A DNA stretch of 6,298 nucleotides from contig JAHFRS010000070.1 of assembly GCA_023266155.1 (NCBI GenBank), positions 1-6,298 on the forward strand, written 5' to 3'. This document shows, in pieces, positions 1 to 5,477 of this stretch; the first letter of the stretch is position 1, and every line of letters starts with the position of its first letter. Source of the stretch: an archaeon (GTDB lineage Archaea > Nanobdellota > Nanobdellia > Woesearchaeales > GW2011-AR9). Below the pieces are notes generated by a model. That model was not told the DNA's origin, made no database searches, and was given only the letters and a program-made list of their open reading frames with translations. Position numbers and translations under genes: made by a program.

Positions 1-11
1 ATGCAGGTCAT

Positions 12-566
12 TTACGAAGCCCTGCTCACAAACCTATTCCCCTCAATAAAGAACCGCCAAGGCAAATCCTGTGCATCTTTAATTCCAATCCGAGAACTAG
101 ACATAATCTTTGCAACTTTATATCCATCATCATACACGTTCACACCTATTCCTACTTTCGTTCCATTTAATTTTCGGGTAATCCCTAATGCCTGACATAA
201 CTTCCCCGGGCCAGAACAGAGATTATCAACGTCATCCGTCTTTCGTTTTTTTTTCATTCGCTCCATTCCCTGCAGCGGCTCAACTGCCCTGATCAACACT
301 GCCCCCGGCTCACCCACTTTCTCCGTCGTGAAATTCAGGCATTCATACATCCCATAGATTAAATAGACATAGACATGACCTGAGGTATCAAACATCAAGC
401 TGCTGCGTGGAGTTTTCTTGAAAGCATGGGATGCAGGATCACGGCCATAGGCTTCCGTCTCGACAATCCGTGCTTTCATGCTGTTGACTTCAATGACTTT
501 TCCCAAAAGATCCTGAGCTACTTGGACAGTATTGCGGGCAAAAAAAGTGGCAGGGAGAGATTTCAT
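12..566 (-). CDS. mpg: 3-methyladenine (alkyladenine) DNA glycosylase, Mpg/AAG family
   Basis: Monofunctional base-excision-repair glycosylase that removes alkylated purines such as 3-methyladenine and hypoxanthine from DNA. The 184-residue protein covers the whole family domain. Seen in the sequence: the ETEAY motif at 36-40, whose second Glu (E38) aligns with catalytic E125 of human AAG; Y40 and H47 align with Y127 and H136 of the base pocket. The YVYLIYGMY segment at 66-74 contains Y71, equivalent to the DNA-intercalating Y162. N78 matches N169 and R93 matches R182. The PWRFFI motif near the C-terminus is also typical. All active-site residues are present, so it should be active. The start ATG overlaps the stop of the HEPN gene by 4 bases (ATGA) and has no clear Shine-Dalgarno sequence, so translation is probably coupled. 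It is the last gene of the MNT-HEPN operon. The family is best known from bacteria and eukaryotes and occurs in some archaea. Confidence 0.95.
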   Translation of the reverse strand: MKSLPATFFARNTVQVAQDLLGKVIEVNSMKARIVETEAYGRDPASHAFKKTPRSSLMFDTSGHVYVYLIYGMYECLNFTTEKVGEPGAVLIRAVEPLQGMERMKKKRKTDDVDNLCSGPGKLCQALGITRKLNGTKVGIGVNVYDDGYKVAKIMSSSRIGIKDAQDLPWRFFIEGNRFVSRAS

Positions 567-982
567 GATAATTTCTTGTTAACTGTTAGTTTTAACTTGG
601 AAATAATTTGAAGAATAAATTCTTTATTTCTCGTTACATAGTCTGGAGAGATCATCACGCCCCGATAATCAATATCATTTCGTAATTTACGAAGTTGATC
701 AATCAGCTGGACTTCAGCAGAAGAGAAGTCTCGATAAAATTCTGCGAGATAACTGACCAGTAATTCATGACTTACTGTTTTGTACCCATCAATCCCCATA
801 ATTGCGGTAATCAGTTCTTTAATAATTTCATAATAGCCCTCGAGAATCAACGTTGCAAACTCTTTACTTTTGATGGCCAAATCTTTTTCTCGCAGCTCTA
901 CTAATTGCAGCAACGATCTGGCTTTTTCTCTATCCGGAGAAATTTTGGTTACCTTCTCTGAATATTCATCCCACTCCAGCAT
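563..982 (-). CDS. HEPN-fold protein, putative toxin partner of the upstream MNT protein
   Basis: A 139-residue mainly helical protein resembling HEPN-domain proteins paired with minimal nucleotidyltransferases (HepT/MntA, type VII toxin-antitoxin). HEPN toxins of this kind are RNases that are silenced when the partner attaches AMP groups to a Tyr near the active site. The diagnostic segment is LRNDIDYRG at about 100-108. The Arg-Asn pair (R101, N102) of the RX4-6H motif is present, but the position of the expected His is Tyr (Y106), so classical RNase activity is uncertain. The start lies one base after the stop of the MNT gene. An AAGGTG sequence 7 bases before the ATG (990-995) can serve as ribosome binding site. 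The stop overlaps the glycosylase start by 4 bases. The HEPN assignment rests on helical character, the RN motif and the neighbour. Exact family is not certain. Confidence 0.65.
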   Translation of the reverse strand: MLEWDEYSEKVTKISPDREKARSLLQLVELREKDLAIKSKEFATLILEGYYEIIKELITAIMGIDGYKTVSHELLVSYLAEFYRDFSSAEVQLIDQLRKLRNDIDYRGVMISPDYVTRNKEFILQIISKLKLTVNKKLS

Positions 983-983
983 A

Positions 984-1508
984 TTACAACACCTTGAAAT
1001 ACCCGTCCAGAACTATTCCATTGATAAGGTTATTTAATAATTCTTTGCTGAGATTTTCGATCTGGGGCTCAAAGAGGAGATTAATGTTACGATGGAAAAC
1101 TCTTTCATATTTGCTCAAGTCAAGAGAAATATCTTTGGCCTGTACAAAAATGTCGATATCACTTTGCTCGGTGTCTTCTCCCCGTGCAGCCGAACCAAAC
1201 AAAACGAGGCAGTTAGGCTGAATTTTCATTTTAAGATACTCCCCAAGTCCACTGGTAACAATTCGCCAAATCAGATTTTGCTGCTTGAGTAATTTATATT
1301 TTTCACTATCCCGATGGGCATAATACGTGGGATATAATCTTGTTTTTTCTTTAATAACCAATCCTTCTTTAACCAGTGCTTTAAGATGGGCAATGATGGA
1401 AGGCTGCCCAAGACTGATATGCCTAGAAAGCTCCCTCATCTGGAAGTGCTTTCTCGGAAAATCAAAGAATTCCTGCAACAGGCGATATCTGCTATAGTTT
1501 TGTAGCAT
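984..1508 (-). CDS. Winged-helix DNA-binding domain fused to minimal nucleotidyltransferase (MNT), putative antitoxin/regulator
   Basis: 174 residues in two parts. Residues about 7-60 form a winged helix-turn-helix: the segment RELSRHISLGQPSIIAHLK is the helix-turn-helix, followed by a basic wing around 51-62. Residues about 98-150 are a Pol-beta-type nucleotidyltransferase with the GSAARG motif at 105-110 and the SDIDI acid pair D117 and D119, which bind metal. The third acid of the family, expected in a following strand (VDL-like), appears to be N143 in INLLF, so transferase activity is plausible but unproven. It precedes a HEPN gene with a 1-base gap, the order seen in MNT/HEPN modules, where the MNT neutralises HEPN by adding AMP. 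The fused DNA-binding domain suggests it also represses its own promoter, which carries two inverted repeats. The ATG is chosen because a consensus TATA box sits 28 bases upstream. Confidence 0.8.
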   Translation of the reverse strand: MLQNYSRYRLLQEFFDFPRKHFQMRELSRHISLGQPSIIAHLKALVKEGLVIKEKTRLYPTYYAHRDSEKYKLLKQQNLIWRIVTSGLGEYLKMKIQPNCLVLFGSAARGEDTEQSDIDIFVQAKDISLDLSKYERVFHRNINLLFEPQIENLSKELLNNLINGIVLDGYFKVL

Positions 1509-1514
1509 ATGCTA
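1503..1514. promoter_or_regulatory. 12-bp perfect palindrome over the MNT start codon, candidate operator
   Basis: TAGCATATGCTA is a perfect palindrome that contains the start codon of the winged-helix/MNT gene (ATG on the minus strand, 1506-1508). If the transcript is leaderless this sits at the transcription start. It could be an operator for the winged-helix domain of the same gene. It could also be chance, since short palindromes are common in AT-rich DNA. Confidence 0.4.
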
Positions 1515-1530
1515 TGTTTATAGAGCAGGT

Positions 1531-1546
1531 GATATATAAATATATC
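1531..1546 (-). promoter_or_regulatory. TATA box of the MNT-HEPN-glycosylase operon inside a perfect inverted repeat
   Basis: On the minus strand a consensus archaeal TATA box, TTTATATA, covers 1533-1540, centred about 28 bases before the ATG at 1508. It is embedded in a perfect inverted repeat, GATATAT-AA-ATATATC. A repressor bound there would block TATA-binding protein directly. There is no Shine-Dalgarno sequence between box and ATG, so the transcript would be leaderless or nearly so. The box begins before the end of the upstream metal-transporter gene region, so read-through from that operon is also possible. Confidence 0.65.
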
Positions 1547-1549
1547 GGC

Positions 1550-2080
1550 TTACGCAAATACCGTCCCAATCAGATACCCTGCCGTTGCCGCAATAAATCC
1601 CACCACCATCACTTCCATCCCTGATCTGAGCCAGTTTCTCAATGTATACCGAGTTTTGACGGCTCCTAACGCAAACAAGCCAATGAGCGTAATCAGCACC
1701 GCCGGTAAAATGCCCTGGCGAGCATTCCAGATAAAAAAAGCAATCAACGGGATCGCCGCACCCACAATCACAGAAAATCCCATCACTAAAGAAGAAATGA
1801 CGGGGTTCTTATGTTTTGAATACGCTTTCCCGTAATCTCTTGATTTCTTCTTGACGTCAAAATATTCTTTTTCTGACTTGATGGACAAATAATTTCCGGC
1901 AAACATGGAAATCGCCTGCGCAAACATCGTGGCGACACCTGCCAGCAGAATCAAATTATTAGGCGCCAGCGCCTGCGCCATGCCAACAACTAATCCGAGA
2001 TTGCCAATGGCGCCATCTTCGACACCAAAAATGACTTCCCGAATATTTTGTCCGATTTCCCCCTCAATTTTATGCTTCAT
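1550..2080 (-). CDS. VIT1/CCC1-family iron/manganese transporter, short form
   Basis: Predicted 176-residue integral membrane protein with about five transmembrane helices: roughly 16-36, 42-65, 94-118, 123-142 and 154-175. Family members move Fe2+ or Mn2+ out of the cytoplasm. The FGVEDGAIGNLGLVVG segment at 18-33 matches the first helix, where an acidic residue (E21/D22) lies in the transport path, and SMFAGNYLS at 58-66 matches the second helix with its conserved Met (M59). The cytoplasmic region between helices 2 and 3 is only about 28 residues, basic and charged, much shorter than the three-helix metal-binding domain of plant VIT1. I start at MKHK (2080), because the open frame upstream to 2209 runs through the lipoprotein gene in another frame and adds a non-family N-terminus. 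The start overlaps the end of the lipoprotein gene by 11 bases. It is last in the UbiB operon. Confidence 0.85.
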   Translation of the reverse strand: MKHKIEGEIGQNIREVIFGVEDGAIGNLGLVVGMAQALAPNNLILLAGVATMFAQAISMFAGNYLSIKSEKEYFDVKKKSRDYGKAYSKHKNPVISSLVMGFSVIVGAAIPLIAFFIWNARQGILPAVLITLIGLFALGAVKTRYTLRNWLRSGMEVMVVGFIAATAGYLIGTVFA

Positions 2081-2351
2081 GGTTGATGACGGTACATGCT
2101 CCCTCAACACATTTAATTTCTCCCTGCCCGCAGTCAATGGTGCTGGGCACACAGTCCATCGTGCACAATAAACCAGTACAGTCAGCAGCATACTCCCGAT
2201 TAACGGCATCCGTCGGGTGGCAGCATTCTTTGGGCACGCAGTCGTAATCGCGGGAACATTGCTTCTCTGGAGGAATGGAGATACTTGTAGTGCAGGCAGT
2301 GACGAGAAATAATATCCCTAACAACAACCCTGATAGTGGTGTCGGTTTCAT
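2070..2351 (-). CDS. Small cysteine-rich lipoprotein of unknown function
   Basis: 93 residues. The N-terminus has a hydrophobic signal segment (about 8-17) ending in the lipobox LVTAC, so C20 is the likely lipid-anchored residue and the mature protein would sit outside the cell membrane. The mature part holds ten further cysteines (C32, C38, C43, C44, C58, C63, C67, C74, C81, C86), an even number compatible with five disulfide bonds. The pattern DCVPKECCHPTD ... CTGLLCTMDC ... DCGQGEIKC resembles small Cys-rich proteins annotated as hypothetical in archaeal and bacterial metagenomes; I know no assigned function. Gene overlaps: 4 bases (ATGA) with the phasin-like gene before it and 11 bases with the metal-transporter gene after it, implying co-translation. 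No clear Shine-Dalgarno sequence precedes the ATG. A role in metal binding or as a membrane-surface partner of the transporter is inference only. Confidence 0.8.
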   Translation of the reverse strand: MKPTPLSGLLLGILFLVTACTTSISIPPEKQCSRDYDCVPKECCHPTDAVNREYAADCTGLLCTMDCVPSTIDCGQGEIKCVEGACTVINHEA

Positions 2352-2707
2352 CGTCGTAGTTTTGCCCTGACTTTGGCTTTGACCCGGCTTAGCACGCTCT
2401 GTTCCTGTGTGCGTAGACGTTGGACTCTTTTTTGTAATACTTTCCGCACCTGTTTCAATTCCCTTTTGCTCGTGAGACCAGTTCGCACCAATGCCGACTC
2501 AAGATGCTTATCCAGCACGGATAATACTTCTCTGCTGGCTTTTTCAGAATTTTTCACCAGTTCTCGCGCCAATTTCCGGCTTTCTTCATCATTAAGATGC
2601 AACTCTTTTCGCACACTGCCAGCCACGTTCTGAGCCTGATCAAGGCTCAGCAGGCCTAATCCATAGCCTGTTTTCAAGGCTTTTTTAATAGTTTGTTCCA
2701 TAGCCAT
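2348..2707 (-). CDS. Phasin-like helical protein (COG3937-like), UbiB neighbour
   Basis: 119 residues, predicted almost entirely helical. The N-terminal third (KKALKTGYGLGLLSLDQAQ) and the following heptad-like charged helices resemble the poly(hydroxyalkanoate) regulator phasin family, often annotated beside ABC1/UbiB kinases. Residues 78-119 form a coiled-coil-like stretch ending in a strongly basic tail (RVKAKVRAKLRR), which could bind nucleic acid or acidic membrane lipids. No polyester synthesis gene is visible, so a literal phasin role is not supported. The gene overlaps the end of UbiB by 23 bases and the lipoprotein start by 4. A strong GGAGGG ribosome binding site (2711-2716) lies 3 bases before ATG 2707 and 9 bases before a second in-frame ATG at 2701; the second start would give a protein two residues shorter and has more usual spacing. 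Confidence 0.7.
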   Translation of the reverse strand: MAMEQTIKKALKTGYGLGLLSLDQAQNVAGSVRKELHLNDEESRKLARELVKNSEKASREVLSVLDKHLESALVRTGLTSKRELKQVRKVLQKRVQRLRTQEQSVLSRVKAKVRAKLRR

Positions 2708-4382
2708 TCTCCCTCCGTATTGGTTTTTTTGACATTGTTAAATAGATTAAAAACAGAATTCCTGCCAGCACTGCCAGTACTAAACTTAACGGCACATTCC
2801 CTACCGCCGTTCTGCCCTCAACATAAAACAAAAAAACTGTTCCTACAATTAACACGGAAATGATCAGGCCGGCATTCCGTTTACGAGCCAGATATTCCCA
2901 TTCACGCTCTAATTCTTCCAACTGCTCAATTTCTAATTGATGCGGCGGTTCCGGCTGCTCTAGATGAGCCAAAATTTTTGTGAAATGATCTGGAAATGTC
3001 GTCCAGAATTCTTTATTCGTCCGCACAGCATGAACAGCTCGTTCCGCCATCTGGCGCAAGGAATAGTTCTTTTCGAAATATTTTTCCGCAAAGGATTGCA
3101 TCCCCTGCGCCACTTTAAAATGAGGATTTAATTTCAGGCCAATGCCTTCCGCTTGATAGATAGCTTTCGAAACTAGCACTAGATTGGCATTAAAGAGAAT
3201 TCCATACTTTGCCCCCATCGAGACGAGCCGGTACAATGACGAACCGATACTTTTCTCGGCAATGGACGAATCATAGGCTTCCTGTAAAATAGGCAGAGAT
3301 TCCCGCTTGAACCCGGTGACGTCAGCATGGCGAATATCACCAGCCAGTTCCAACAGCAAGCTCACGCTTTTATCCGCATCTTTTTCTTTGATTGTGCTGA
3401 GAAAGTGTAAGATTTTCTGCCGCTGTTCCCTGGTCAGTTCACCCATGATGCCATAATCTAAGTACACCAATTTTCCGTTTTTCTGCACAAAAATATTGGC
3501 AGGATGGGGGTCGGCATGAAAATACCCGTGAATCAGGGCCTGTTCCAGAATCGAGGTAAAATAAGTCATGCTGATAGTTTGACTATTGATCCGATACTTT
3601 TTTAACGCGGCCAGGTCATTAATTTTGACGCCGTCAATGAATTCCATCGTGAGCACCCGGGGTGAAGTGTAGGCACCATAGATTTTGGGGATTTTTACCC
3701 GATGATTGTTTTTCATTTCGTCGCGCAACCGTTGCGCGCTGCGTGCTTCCAGCACAAAATCTAGTTCACGCTGTGTCCAGGTGGCAAACTCTTTGACCAC
3801 TGCCACCGGGCGATAACTTCTCAACTGCGGATAACGCTGTTCCAGCGTATAGGCCAGATGGAAGAGAATGTCAATATCTTTCTGTAGGATTTTTTTGATC
3901 TCTGGCCGCTGAACTTTCACGGCCACAACCTGCCCCGACTTCAACACCGCTTTATGGATTTGTGAGATGGACGCCGCGGCGACCGGTTTCTGCTGAAAGG
4001 TGCGAAATAGTTCTGAAAGGGGCTTCTTAAAATCTTCTTCCAGGACTTTTTTAACCTGTGTGAAAGGGAAAGGCTGCACTTGATCCTGTAACTTCTCAAA
4101 TTCTTGGCAGAACTCTTCTGGCACGAGATCTGAACGCAACGATAATAATTGCCCTAGCTTGACAAAGGCTGGCCCTAACCGTTCAAAGGCATGTCGCAGG
4201 TGCACAGCAAGGGCCTGTGTATCAGTCAGTGGTTTCGTTGTTTGGATCCGTTTGCGGAATGGCAGATGCCGCCGTAACTTAGTGCTGAGAATGTAATGAC
4301 CTAAGCCTTCTTCCAGAAACACCAGCATGATTTTCTGTATTCTTCCCAAGTCTTTCAGATCGTTGCGGAAATGGTCAAACAT
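2685..4382 (-). CDS. ubiB: UbiB/ABC1 (AarF/ADCK) family atypical protein kinase-like protein
   Basis: 565 residues, full length for the family, with two predicted C-terminal transmembrane helices (about 504-522 and 530-549). Family proteins are membrane-bound ATPases/atypical kinases needed for isoprenoid-lipid (ubiquinone) synthesis in bacteria and mitochondria; the archaeal substrate is unknown. Hallmarks in order: the KxGQ motif at K75-Q78 (FVKLGQ); the Ala-rich nucleotide loop AAAS at 135-138, replacing the glycine loop of ordinary kinases; the ATP-binding Lys K156 in VAVKVQRP; ELDF..EA at 206-213; MEFIDG hinge at 246-251; catalytic HADPHPAN at 289-296 (D291, N296); and the metal-binding DYG at 309-311 in place of DFG. 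No key residue is missing. It is first in a four-gene overlapping operon with a phasin-like protein, a lipoprotein and a VIT-type transporter. Start 4382 is supported by GAGGT five bases upstream and a TATA box. Confidence 0.95.
   Translation of the reverse strand: MFDHFRNDLKDLGRIQKIMLVFLEEGLGHYILSTKLRRHLPFRKRIQTTKPLTDTQALAVHLRHAFERLGPAFVKLGQLLSLRSDLVPEEFCQEFEKLQDQVQPFPFTQVKKVLEEDFKKPLSELFRTFQQKPVAAASISQIHKAVLKSGQVVAVKVQRPEIKKILQKDIDILFHLAYTLEQRYPQLRSYRPVAVVKEFATWTQRELDFVLEARSAQRLRDEMKNNHRVKIPKIYGAYTSPRVLTMEFIDGVKINDLAALKKYRINSQTISMTYFTSILEQALIHGYFHADPHPANIFVQKNGKLVYLDYGIMGELTREQRQKILHFLSTIKEKDADKSVSLLLELAGDIRHADVTGFKRESLPILQEAYDSSIAEKSIGSSLYRLVSMGAKYGILFNANLVLVSKAIYQAEGIGLKLNPHFKVAQGMQSFAEKYFEKNYSLRQMAERAVHAVRTNKEFWTTFPDHFTKILAHLEQPEPPHQLEIEQLEELEREWEYLARKRNAGLIISVLIVGTVFLFYVEGRTAVGNVPLSLVLAVLAGILFLIYLTMSKKPIRRENGYGTNY
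2711..2716 (-). promoter_or_regulatory. Ribosome binding site of the phasin-like gene
   Basis: GGAGGG on the minus strand, inside the 3' end of UbiB. It is the strongest Shine-Dalgarno sequence in the window. Its spacing leaves two possible starts, 2707 (3 bases) and 2701 (9 bases). Confidence 0.7.
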
Positions 4383-4387
4383 CGTGA

Positions 4388-4426
4388 ACCTCTTTTGAGC
4401 AGAGAAAAGGAAGCGTGTTATTTAAG
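4388..4426 (-). promoter_or_regulatory. Promoter and ribosome binding site of the UbiB operon
   Basis: On the minus strand CTTAAATA (4419-4426) matches 7 of 8 bases of the archaeal TATA consensus and is centred 40 bases before the ATG. With the usual 22-27 base offset this predicts a leader of about 15 bases, which holds the Shine-Dalgarno sequence GAGGT (4388-4392) five bases before the ATG. This is the only first-of-operon gene here with a leader of this kind. Confidence 0.55.
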
Positions 4427-4470
4427 CGTTGTGCTCGAGAGATTGCCTATAATATCCTGAAAGAGAACTC

Positions 4471-4490
4471 AAAAATTCTTTTGAAAAATT
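4471..4490 (-). terminator. Putative T-rich terminator after rps17e
   Basis: About 40-60 bases downstream of the rps17e stop, the minus strand carries two T5 runs separated by CAAAAGAA. Archaeal RNA polymerase terminates at such T tracts without needing a strong hairpin. It lies before the UbiB promoter, so it would separate the two units. Confidence 0.45.
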
Positions 4491-4529
4491 AGAACATCTT
4501 AAAACCAAGTCTTAACCAGCAGCATTCTA

Positions 4530-4742
4530 CTATCCCGTCAGCATGGCCGGTCCGTAACCTTCCTTTTTTTTCAACCTGGTCATGTAACCAGCCACAATAT
4601 TTCTCAGCTTTTTGCTGGGAGCTTCAATATAGTTATTCGTAATCAGCTTGTTCTGAGTGAATTCTGTGGTGAATTTATCGCCATGCTTCTTGAGCAATTC
4701 TTTGGTTTTCCGCTTGACAAAAGTTGTTTTGATACGTCCCAT
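4530..4742 (-). CDS. rps17e: 30S ribosomal protein S17e
   Basis: 70 residues, close to the usual archaeal length of about 60-70. It is a small-subunit ribosomal protein found in archaea and eukaryotes only, which identifies the window as archaeal. The start MGRIKTTFVKR, the KFTTEFTQNK stretch, and LRNIVAGYMTRL near 46-57 (compare the LRNKIAGY-type segment of known archaeal S17e) are diagnostic. It is strongly basic as expected. It has its own promoter, with a TATA box 27 bases before the ATG, and no further ribosomal genes beside it. The stop is a tandem TAG TAG, which makes readthrough unlikely and shows TAG serves as a stop here. Start is unambiguous because the family begins at MGxI/VK. 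Confidence 0.96.
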   Translation of the reverse strand: MGRIKTTFVKRKTKELLKKHGDKFTTEFTQNKLITNNYIEAPSKKLRNIVAGYMTRLKKKEGYGPAMLTG

Positions 4743-4765
4743 ATCACCATTAGGTAAAGGGGTGC

Positions 4766-4773
4766 TTTATAAA
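4766..4773 (-). promoter_or_regulatory. TATA box of rps17e
   Basis: TTTATAAA, preceded on the minus strand by a purine-rich AAAAC stretch (BRE-like). Its centre is 27 bases before the ATG at 4742, predicting a leader of zero to a few bases. A GGTGAT sequence directly before the ATG resembles a Shine-Dalgarno core but is too close to act normally. Confidence 0.65.
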
Positions 4774-4788
4774 GTTTTTGATGGAGTT

Positions 4789-4800
4789 CGCAAAATTGCG
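4789..4800. repeat. Short inverted repeat upstream of the rps17e promoter
   Basis: CGCAA-AA-TTGCG, a perfect inverted repeat with 5-base arms, 15 bases upstream of the rps17e TATA box. It could be a regulator site. It could equally be chance. Confidence 0.25.
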
Positions 4801-4868
4801 TCTAATCCCTTCCCAATGGTTTCCAACAACTGCTCACGCTATTCTGCCGACAGCAACGTCAAAAATAC

Positions 4869-5255
4869 CTATACTTCATCCGGCGAAAGAAGCGTAAAGT
4901 TGTTTTTATCGAACAAAACTTTAAAATGATCAATGACATCACGTCGACCTAAAATATTTTCAGGTATGCTGCTCTCTTTCTCACAGAAACAGGCTTTGAT
5001 GTGAATTTCTTTACCACACAATTTTAGCTTTACGGAATGACGATAGGCGACAATTGTTCCGCCAGCCCCTTCCAAAACCTTGAGCTCTCCTTTCTCCAGG
5101 GGGATATTGAGCTTTTGGGCTACGCCTCGGGAAAAAACGCTGTAATCTGCTCCCGTATCCAGCAAAGCAGAAAGACGAATTTTCTTATCGCTGTATGCTA
5201 ACTCCGCATCAAGCAGTGGAAGTTTTCCCAGAAAATAGCGAAAATGAAATTTCAT
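4869..5255 (-). CDS. Single-lobe retropepsin-like aspartic protease
   Basis: 128 residues, the size of one lobe of a retroviral-type aspartic protease, so it would work as a homodimer with one catalytic Asp from each chain. Visible marks: the catalytic LLDTGADYSVFS segment at 31-42 with D33-T34-G35-A36; a GAGG flap-like segment at 63-66; and the conserved ENILGRRDVIDHF stretch near 99-111, whose hydrophobic-Gly (I101 L102 G103) pair is the usual second family motif. No signal peptide or membrane helix, so it is cytoplasmic. Its substrate is unknown. The start overlaps the stop of the DUF5678-like gene by 4 bases (ATGA) and has no Shine-Dalgarno sequence, so the two are translationally coupled. 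It ends at TAG; the same frame continues for 33 further codons with one more TAG before TAA. Confidence 0.85.
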   Translation of the reverse strand: MKFHFRYFLGKLPLLDAELAYSDKKIRLSALLDTGADYSVFSRGVAQKLNIPLEKGELKVLEGAGGTIVAYRHSVKLKLCGKEIHIKACFCEKESSIPENILGRRDVIDHFKVLFDKNNFTLLSPDEV

Positions 5256-5455
5256 AGGATTAGCGCTCTTTTTCCCCGTACTTTGCCAAAAAAAGGATCT
5301 TTGGCGGTGATCTTAAAAGCCTGTCGTCCTACTTCGAGGATAGTATCCCCCACCCCCACGAGTTGGTCATCAACAATAGCAACAACCTTCCCGGGATACT
5401 TTTTAGTTAATTCATCATAGTGTTCTTGGAACCAAAGGAATTCCTTACTGGGCAT
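5252..5455 (-). CDS. Small DUF5678-like protein, partner of the retropepsin
   Basis: 67 residues. The central segment YPGKVVAIVDDQLVGVGD (20-37) followed by a helix and KDPFFGKV matches what I recall of DUF5678 (pattern YPGKWVAIVDG.VVAVGD), a small alpha/beta family of unknown function common in archaea and often encoded beside small aspartic proteases. No catalytic residues are apparent. It is the first gene of a two-gene cassette and overlaps the protease gene by 4 bases. That tight, small-gene-first order resembles regulator/effector or toxin-antitoxin pairs, but no toxicity can be claimed from the sequence. The ATG at 5455 is supported by a TATA box 27 bases upstream and the absence of a Shine-Dalgarno sequence, consistent with a leaderless transcript. 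Confidence 0.75.
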   Translation of the reverse strand: MPSKEFLWFQEHYDELTKKYPGKVVAIVDDQLVGVGDTILEVGRQAFKITAKDPFFGKVRGKRALIL

Positions 5456-5477
5456 AGATTTGTTAATATTTTCCTAC

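Noticed and set aside
1..195. Plus-strand open frame at the left edge
   Set aside because: It is antisense to the glycosylase, whose conserved C-terminal motifs are clear. The same applies to plus-strand frames at 426-611, 994-1292, 1905-2171 and 2373-2633 opposite other genes.
1960..1985. GCGCC-rich repeat-like stretch
   Set aside because: It encodes the Ala/Gln-rich part of the transporter (MAQALAP); the repetition reflects alanine codons.
2081..2209. Longer start for the metal transporter at 2209
   Set aside because: The added 43 residues are the lipoprotein gene read in another frame, and the family N-terminus fits MKHK at 2080.
3722..3738. Perfect inverted repeat CGCGCAAC-C-GTTGCGCG
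   Set aside because: It lies deep inside the UbiB gene and follows from CGC/GCG arginine and alanine codons; no regulatory context.
4657..4929. Plus-strand open frame of 90 codons across the rps17e promoter
   Set aside because: It is antisense to rps17e and the protease tail, has no promoter at a fitting distance and no family resemblance.
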